DNA from: JAVBJV01 sp031546815
GTDB taxonomy: Bacteria > Pseudomonadota > Alphaproteobacteria > Acetobacterales > Acetobacteraceae
Assembly (NCBI GenBank): GCA_031546815.1
Contig: JAVBJV010000035.1
Location: 1-45,107 of the forward strand
Length of the DNA stretch: 45,107 nucleotides
Direction: 5' to 3'
A program made the translations under genes and the position numbers. Each line of letters starts with the position of its first letter. The first letter of the stretch is position 1. Below the pieces are notes generated by a model. It ran no database searches, was not told the DNA's origin, and was given only the letters and a program-made list of their open reading frames with translations. Positions 39,716 to 45,107 of the stretch are shown here, piece by piece.

Positions 39716-41913
39716 TTCCGTCGTTTGGCCCTGACTGATGAGTCGATGATGTTGAATGTCAGGCCGCCGGTGGCGGGTGTCGCCTCGGTCAGCAGCACGG
39801 TGACGGGTTGGGCGAGCTTGAAAATACGGCGCGTGCGCCGCCCGATCAGGGCCTGCGCGGCTTCGTCGTGAATCCAGAAATCATCCGGAAGAGTCGTCAC
39901 CGGTACCAACCCACTTGCTCCACTGCCGTCCAGAGTGACGAAAAGTCCGAACCGTGTCACGCCCGAAATGCGTGCGGTGAACTGCGCGCCCACCTTATCT
40001 GCCATGAAAAGTGCCAGATAGCGGTCGGTGGCGTCGCGTTCAGCCAGGGCCGCACGGCGCTCTGTGCCGCTGATATGCGCGGCAATGTCAGGGAAACGCC
40101 CGGCTTCGTCGGCGGTCAGTCCGTCCTTGCCCAGATGCAGGCCGCGCACCAGCGCCCGGTGCACCAGCAGGTCGGAATAACGGCGTATCGGGCTGGTGAA
40201 ATGCGCATAATGTGGCAGTGCCAAACCGAAATGACCGATATTCTCGGGCGAATACTGCGCCTGCGCCATGGACCGCAGCATCACTTCGCTGACCAGCTGC
40301 GCGTGTTCGGTGTCGGCAACCTTGAGCAGCACACCCTCCAGATCGCGCGGATGCAGCTGGTCGCCGGCGGGGAGGGAGATATCCATCCCGGACAGGAATT
40401 CGCGCAACGCCTGCATCTTCTCGGGCGTCGGGCGGTCGTGGACGCGGTACATGCAGGGCTGGTGCAGGCGTTCCAGTTCCTCGGCCGCAGCGACGTTGGC
40501 CAGCACCATGAACTCTTCGATCAGCTTGTGGCTGTCGAGCCGCGCACGCGGCACCACACCGGCGACATTACCCGCATCGTCCAGCAGCACGCGGCGTTCC
40601 GGCAGGTCAAGGTCCAGCGTGCCGCGCCGGGTGCGTGCGGCCAGCAGGGCACGGAACGCGCCATACAGATGGTCGATCTGGCCCTTGGGCACGTCGGGCA
40701 GGTCTTCCTTGCGGTCGGCGGCGATCTGCACCTGTTCGTATGTCAGGCGCGCGAAGGAGCGCATCAGTCCGCGCCCGAAACGGTGACGCAGCTTGTTGCC
40801 CTGGGCGTCGATCAGCATTTCGGTGAACAGGCAGCCGCGATCTTCGTTCGGGCGCAGGCTGCACCAGCCGTTCGACAGCGCCTCGGGTAGCATCGGCACC
40901 ACGCGGTCGGGGAAATAGACCGAATTGCCACGCTCGAACGCCGAGACATCCAGCGGGGCGTGTGGGCGCACGTAATGCGCCACGTCGGCAATCGCCACGA
41001 TCAGCCGCCAGCCGTCTTCGGTGGGTTCGGCGAACACGGCATCGTCGAAGTCGCGCGCGTCGTCGCCATCGATGGTGACCAGCGGGGTGGCGCGCAGATC
41101 CTCGCGACCTGCCGGGCCGACGCCGGTTGCGGCATCGGCTTCGGCCAGCACGTCGGGGGCGAACGCGTCGGGGATGCCGTGCATGTGGATGCACAGCAGC
41201 GAGACGGATTTGGGTTCACCCATGTTGCCCAGCCGTTCAATCACGCGGGCAGGGCGCAGGCCATAGCCGGTCTGGGGCAGGGCCTCGGCCAGCACCAGAT
41301 CGCCGTCCTGGGCGCCGCCGGTCTCGCCGGGGGGGACGCGCCAGGCGGCTTTCTCGCGCTTGTCGACCGGCTCGATCCGGTCGTTGCGCAGAATGCCGAG
41401 GATGCGGCCGGTGGCCCCCTCGATCCGCTTCAACGTGCGGCCTTCGTATTTGTCGCCCGAATGCCCCACGGGGCGCAGCTTGGCCAGCACGCGTTCACCA
41501 CGCGCCAGCGCCGCAGCGCCGCGTTTTTCGGGGTGCATGAAGATGATCGGCGGGCGGCCCACACCGGTCCACTCCACGGGTTTGGCGATGGGATCGCCGT
41601 GCGGATCGGTGCCGGTGATCTCGACGATGGCAGTGTCGGGCAGCATGCCGTCCGTGGCGCGGGGCGCCTGGCGGGTGAAGCGCTTCTTGCCGGCAGGGGC
41701 AATTGTGCCGGTGCCGGCCAGATCGCCGATCAGCTTGTTCAGCGCGTTCTTCTGTGCGGGCAGCAGGCCGAAATGCCGGGCGATTTCGCGTTTGCCGACG
41801 CGGCCCTTGGCATTGCGGATGAAATTCTGGATGTCTTCTTTGCTCGGCAGCGCGGGCGGCGATGAACGCCGCCGCGCTTTTGGGTCAGCAGGTTTAGTCG
41901 GTTGTTTTGACAC
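39712..41913 (-). CDS. rnr: Ribonuclease R
   Basis: The 733-residue protein has an N-terminal HTH (IQNFIRNAKGRVGKREIARH), cold-shock-like domains, the RNB catalytic domain with TIDGDDARDFDDAVFAE and HFTSPIRRYSDLLVHR, and a C-terminal S1 domain (FTARISGVTRFGLFVTLDG). It degrades structured RNA 3'-5' and supports RNA quality control. The GTG start overlaps the end of topA by 20 nt. Confidence 0.96.
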   Translation of the reverse strand: MSKQPTKPADPKARRRSSPPALPSKEDIQNFIRNAKGRVGKREIARHFGLLPAQKNALNKLIGDLAGTGTIAPAGKKRFTRQAPRATDGMLPDTAIVEITGTDPHGDPIAKPVEWTGVGRPPIIFMHPEKRGAAALARGERVLAKLRPVGHSGDKYEGRTLKRIEGATGRILGILRNDRIEPVDKREKAAWRVPPGETGGAQDGDLVLAEALPQTGYGLRPARVIERLGNMGEPKSVSLLCIHMHGIPDAFAPDVLAEADAATGVGPAGREDLRATPLVTIDGDDARDFDDAVFAEPTEDGWRLIVAIADVAHYVRPHAPLDVSAFERGNSVYFPDRVVPMLPEALSNGWCSLRPNEDRGCLFTEMLIDAQGNKLRHRFGRGLMRSFARLTYEQVQIAADRKEDLPDVPKGQIDHLYGAFRALLAARTRRGTLDLDLPERRVLLDDAGNVAGVVPRARLDSHKLIEEFMVLANVAAAEELERLHQPCMYRVHDRPTPEKMQALREFLSGMDISLPAGDQLHPRDLEGVLLKVADTEHAQLVSEVMLRSMAQAQYSPENIGHFGLALPHYAHFTSPIRRYSDLLVHRALVRGLHLGKDGLTADEAGRFPDIAAHISGTERRAALAERDATDRYLALFMADKVGAQFTARISGVTRFGLFVTLDGSGASGLVPVTTLPDDFWIHDEAAQALIGRRTRRIFKLAQPVTVLLTEATPATGGLTFNIIDSSVRAKRRK

Positions 41914-44596
41914 TTGTCTTCTTTGCGGCCGTCTTCTTCACGGCGGTTTTCTTCGCGGCCGTTTTCTTGGCGGCGGTTTTGGTCGTTGTTTTCTTCGCGG
42001 CCTTCTTGGCCACGGGTTTTTCGGCGGTTGTCTTTGCCGCGGTTTTCTTCGCAGCAGTCTTCTTCACCGCCGTCTTTTTCGCTGCCGTTTTGCGACCGCC
42101 CTTGGACTTCATCTCCTTGCCCTTTTCGGCCAGCAGGGTCACTGCTTCCTCAAGGGTGATGTCGTCCATCGACACGTCGCGCGGCAGGTTGGCGATCGTC
42201 TTGTTGTGCTGGGCATAGGGACCGAAGCGACCCTTGCGCACCATCACCGGCTCGCCATCCTTCGGGTGGCTGCCCATCGTGCGGATCGAGGCCATCTTCT
42301 TCGCCAGTACATCGACCGCGCGATTGATGCCAACGGTCAGCACGTCGTCGTCCTTGTCCAGCGACCCATAGATCGCCCCCATGCGGATGAACGGGCCGAA
42401 ACGGCCGATCCCCGCATGCATCGGTTCCTGCGTTTCCGGATGGATCCCCACCAGACGTGGCAGCGACAGCAGCCCCAGCGCGTCCTCCAGGCTGATCGTG
42501 TCGCCGTCCATACCCTTGGTCAGGCTGGCGCGCTTGGGCTTGGTCTTGCCCTGAGCCTCGCCCTGCTGGACGTAGACGCCATACGGACCGCGTTTCACGG
42601 TGATGTCTTCGCCGGTGTCGGGATGCTGGCCCAGCGTGCGCATGCCGTCCTTCAGCGCGCCGCCTTCTTCCGTGCCGCCATCCACGGCCAGACGGCGCGT
42701 GTACTGACATTCCGGATAGGTCGAACACCCGATGAACGCCCCATGCCGCCCCAGCCGCAGCCCCAGCCGCCCGGTATTGCACGACGGGCAGAGGCGCGGG
42801 TCGGTGCCGTCTTCGCGTGCCGGGAAGAAATGCGGCCCCAGATCGGCATCGAGCGCGTCGATCACGTCCGAGATCTTCAGGTCCTTGGTCTGTTCGACGG
42901 CGCTGGAAAAACCGGTCCAGAAGGTGCGCATCACCGCGCGCCAGTCGGCCTTGCCATCGCTGATAAGGTCGAGCTTTTCTTCCAGATCGGCCGTGAACCC
43001 CGTATCGACGTAATGTTCGAAGAAGCTGGCGAGGAATGCCGTGACCAGCCGCCCGCGATCTTCGGGGATGAAGCGGCGTGCTTCCAGCTTCACGTAGTTG
43101 CGGTCCTGCAGCACCGTCATGATCGAGGCATAGGTCGACGGCCGGCCGATGCCCAGTTCTTCCATCTTCTTCACCAGGCTGGCTTCCGAATAGCGCGGCG
43201 GCGGCTGGGTGAAGTGCTGGTCGGCCTTGACGTCGCCGGTCTTCAGCGCGTCGTTCTCGTGCATCGGCGGCAGGATGCGGTCTTCGTCGCTGGCGGTCTG
43301 TTCGTCGGTATCTTCCCGATACAGCGACAGGAACCCGTCGAACGCGATGACCGAACCGGTGGCGCGCAGGGTGGTGCCTTTGCCGTCCACCGCGTCGATG
43401 GCGGTCTGGTCCAGCTCGGCGCTGGCCATCTGGCTGGCGACGGCGCGTTTCCAGATCAGTTCGTACAGGCGGCGCTGATCTTCACTGAGGTAACGCGCCA
43501 CAGATTCAGGCGTGCGCGACACATCGGTCGGGCGGATCGCTTCGTGCGCTTCCTGCGCGTTCTTCGCCTTCGACGAATATTCGCGCGGCGCACCGGGGAT
43601 ATACTGCTCGCCGCGCGTGCCTTTTACGTAGTCGCGGATGGCGAACATCGCCTCGCGCGCCATCTGCACGCCGTCGGTTCGCATATAGGTGATGAGACCA
43701 ACCGTCTCGCCCCCGACATCGACACCTTCATACAGGCCCTGTGCGGTGCGCATGGTGCGCTGTGCGCCCAGACCCAGCTTGATGGACGCCTGCTGCTGCA
43801 GGGTGGAGGTGGTGAACGGCGCTGGCGGGTTGCGCCGCACACGCTTCTTTTCGACCGAACCGATGGTGAAGCTGCCTGCTTCAACGGTGGCCTTGGCGCG
43901 CGCGGCGTCGTCAGCGGTCGGCAGGTCGAACTGGTCGAGCTTGTTGCCGCCCAGATGCGTGAGCCGCGCGGTGAACGGCGCGCCCGAGGGCGTGGCGAAC
44001 CCGGCATCGACGGTCCAGTATTCGCGTGCCTTGAAGATCTCGATCTCGGCTTCGCGTTCGCAGATCAGCCGCAGCGCGACCGACTGCACGCGCCCGGCCG
44101 ACCGGCTGCCCGGCAGCTTGCGCCACAGCACGGGGGACAGCGTGTAGCCCACCAGATAATCCAGCGCGCGGCGCGCCATATAGGCGTTGATCAGCGGCTG
44201 ATCCAGCGCACGGGGATTGTCCATCGCGTGGCGGATGGCGCTTTTGGTGATCTCGTTAAAGGTGATGCGCTGGACGTCGATGCCCTTCAGCGCGTTCTTT
44301 TCTTCCAGGATCGCCTGCACGTGCCAGGATATGGCTTCACCTTCGCGATCCGGGTCGGTTGCGAGGTACAGTGTCTTGGCGGATTTCAGAGCGCGGGCGA
44401 TCTCGTTGATCTGCTTCTGGCCGCGACCATCGGATTCCCACAGCATTTCGAAGTCCTGATCGGGCAGCACCGATCCGTCCTTCTCGCGCAGGTCGCGCAC
44501 ATGGCCGAACGAGGCCAGAACCTGATAGCCGCCACCAAGATATTTGTTGATGGTTTTTGCCTTGGCGGGCGATTCAACGACAACGACGTCCGACAT
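41894..44596 (-). CDS. topA: DNA topoisomerase I
   Basis: The 900-residue protein has the Toprim domain (VVVESPAKAKTINKYL; acid motif DPDREGE at 81-87), the active-site Tyr304 in LITYMRTDG, a four-Cys zinc element (CPSC...GCSTYPEC), two further repeat domains (HPDTGEDITVKRGPYG and HPKDGEPVMVRKGRFGPYA), and a long Lys/Ala-rich tail (about residues 835-900). It relaxes negative supercoils. The tail resembles histone-H1-like basic extensions in other bacterial TopA proteins and binds DNA. The gene starts 9 nt after dprA. Confidence 0.97.
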   Translation of the reverse strand: MSDVVVVESPAKAKTINKYLGGGYQVLASFGHVRDLREKDGSVLPDQDFEMLWESDGRGQKQINEIARALKSAKTLYLATDPDREGEAISWHVQAILEEKNALKGIDVQRITFNEITKSAIRHAMDNPRALDQPLINAYMARRALDYLVGYTLSPVLWRKLPGSRSAGRVQSVALRLICEREAEIEIFKAREYWTVDAGFATPSGAPFTARLTHLGGNKLDQFDLPTADDAARAKATVEAGSFTIGSVEKKRVRRNPPAPFTTSTLQQQASIKLGLGAQRTMRTAQGLYEGVDVGGETVGLITYMRTDGVQMAREAMFAIRDYVKGTRGEQYIPGAPREYSSKAKNAQEAHEAIRPTDVSRTPESVARYLSEDQRRLYELIWKRAVASQMASAELDQTAIDAVDGKGTTLRATGSVIAFDGFLSLYREDTDEQTASDEDRILPPMHENDALKTGDVKADQHFTQPPPRYSEASLVKKMEELGIGRPSTYASIMTVLQDRNYVKLEARRFIPEDRGRLVTAFLASFFEHYVDTGFTADLEEKLDLISDGKADWRAVMRTFWTGFSSAVEQTKDLKISDVIDALDADLGPHFFPAREDGTDPRLCPSCNTGRLGLRLGRHGAFIGCSTYPECQYTRRLAVDGGTEEGGALKDGMRTLGQHPDTGEDITVKRGPYGVYVQQGEAQGKTKPKRASLTKGMDGDTISLEDALGLLSLPRLVGIHPETQEPMHAGIGRFGPFIRMGAIYGSLDKDDDVLTVGINRAVDVLAKKMASIRTMGSHPKDGEPVMVRKGRFGPYAQHNKTIANLPRDVSMDDITLEEAVTLLAEKGKEMKSKGGRKTAAKKTAVKKTAAKKTAAKTTAEKPVAKKAAKKTTTKTAAKKTAAKKTAVKKTAAKKTSVKTTD
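41910..42095 (-). repeat. Lys-Ala repeat tract at topA 3' end
   Basis: The plus strand shows many degenerate copies of the 12-15 bp unit TTCTTCGCGGCCG/CGGTTT, coding KKTAAKKTAVKKTAA-type repeats. The reading frame is kept, and rnr begins within the last part of the tract, so unit number cannot change freely without affecting the overlapping start. Confidence 0.8.
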
Positions 44597-44604
44597 GTGG
44601 TCCC

Positions 44605-45107
44605 TTAGGATATGACAGCCACGCGGTTGCCCGGCAGCGTTTCCAGACGGCCCGCCAGCTCGAGTTCGAGCAGCGCAACCGATAAATCAGCCGCAGAGAC
44701 GTGGCAGCGCCGGGCCAGATCGTCAATCTCTATTGCTGAAGGACCAATCATTTCAACAAGTTGTTTGACCAGATTGGACGTGGAACTGGGCGCTGGGGGT
44801 GGTAAAACCGTAGGCTTTCCTATCTCGGGGAGTGAAACCGGTCTCTGAAACAGGTCCGTTGCGGCGGCCGGGGCATCGGGCAGGTCTGCCAGAATATCGG
44901 CGGCGCTCTGCACCAGATGGGCGCCTTCGCGGATCAGTTCGTTGCTGCCCCGGTTGCGCGGGTCGAGCGGCGATCCCGGCACGGCGAACAGCTCGCGCCC
45001 GGCCTCCAGCGCCATGCGCGCGGTAATCAGGCTGCCGGATCGCAATGCGGCCTCGACCACCACCACCCCCAGCGACAATCCGGCGATGATGCGGTTGCGG
45101 CGCGGGA
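44605..45107 (-). CDS. dprA: DNA-processing protein DprA, 3' part
   Basis: The visible C-terminal 166 residues read in frame to the window edge: PRRNRIIAGLS at the edge, GVVVVEAALRSGSLITARMA, GRELFAVPGSPLDPRNRGSNELIREGA, then a variable linker and a winged-helix DprA_WH domain (IGPSAIEIDDLARRCHVSAADLSVALLELELAGRLETLPGN...). DprA loads RecA on incoming single-stranded DNA in transformation. The Rossmann N-terminus lies outside the window. Confidence 0.96.
   Translation of the reverse strand, partial: PRRNRIIAGLSLGVVVVEAALRSGSLITARMALEAGRELFAVPGSPLDPRNRGSNELIREGAHLVQSAADILADLPDAPAAATDLFQRPVSLPEIGKPTVLPPPAPSSTSNLVKQLVEMIGPSAIEIDDLARRCHVSAADLSVALLELELAGRLETLPGNRVAVIS

Noticed and set aside
41360..44608. 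A 1,082-codon plus-strand open frame opposite topA
   Set aside because: It is the complement of a highly conserved topA in a G+C-rich region; its translation is low-complexity with no family match and no ribosome site.

Overview
The window holds most of an integrated temperate phage (positions 1 to about 35,335; its left end lies outside the window) followed by about 10 kb of bacterial chromosome. The chromosomal part reads tRNA-Ser(UGA), a hydroxypyruvate-isomerase family gene, pleD, rpmG, an S41 C-terminal processing protease, rnr, topA and the 3' part of dprA. High G+C, a PleD-type diguanylate cyclase, a phage copy of the alphaproteobacterial GapR/DUF2312 family and the topA-rnr-protease order suggest an alphaproteobacterium. 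Acetobacteraceae is my best guess, from memory of gene order and not from any search.

Prophage layout. (a) 1-4984, minus strand: an early operon of short overlapping genes. It encodes small membrane proteins, a DUF6745-like protein with a 15-unit SVxx repeat, a PD-(D/E)XK exonuclease, a Sak4/RecA-like ATPase, a ribbon-helix-helix protein and a GapR-like protein. (b) 5130-7782: accessory genes lying between the left operator and the repressor. They are a secreted protein with a duplicated domain and a lipoprotein (plus strand), then a Panacea/DUF4065 protein followed by a small membrane protein (minus strand), which looks like a toxin-antitoxin pair. (c) 7941-9538: CI-like S24 repressor, divergent Cro-like and other HTH proteins, with a 19-bp palindromic operator shared with the left operon. 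(d) 9522-13407: right early operon with a RuvC-like resolvase, SSB, two related replication-organizer proteins and candidate origin iterons inside the larger one.

(e) 13467-33618: late genes of a podovirus (SU10/P22-like capsid, no tape measure, no sheath). They are terS, terL, a lysis cassette (membrane protein, GH24 endolysin, Rz/Rz1) placed unusually between terL and portal, then portal, scaffold, DUF5309-type major capsid protein, adaptor, tail-fibre and collar proteins, and a run of large internal/ejection-type proteins including one with a lytic-transglycosylase-like domain. (f) 33619-33915: a gene-free gap with strong inverted repeats. (g) 33916-35130: a P4-type tyrosine integrase pointing away from the 3' end of tRNA-Ser, the probable attachment site.

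How it works together: CI probably silences both early operons through the shared operator, while the 5.1-7.8 kb accessory genes have their own promoters and could act in the lysogen. Recombination is served by exonuclease plus Sak4 on the left and SSB plus RuvC on the right. Replication probably starts inside the O-like gene. Several genes were found only by direct reading: the edge gene (1-204), two 41-residue proteins (3986-4111 and 9522-9647) and rpmG (37946-38113).
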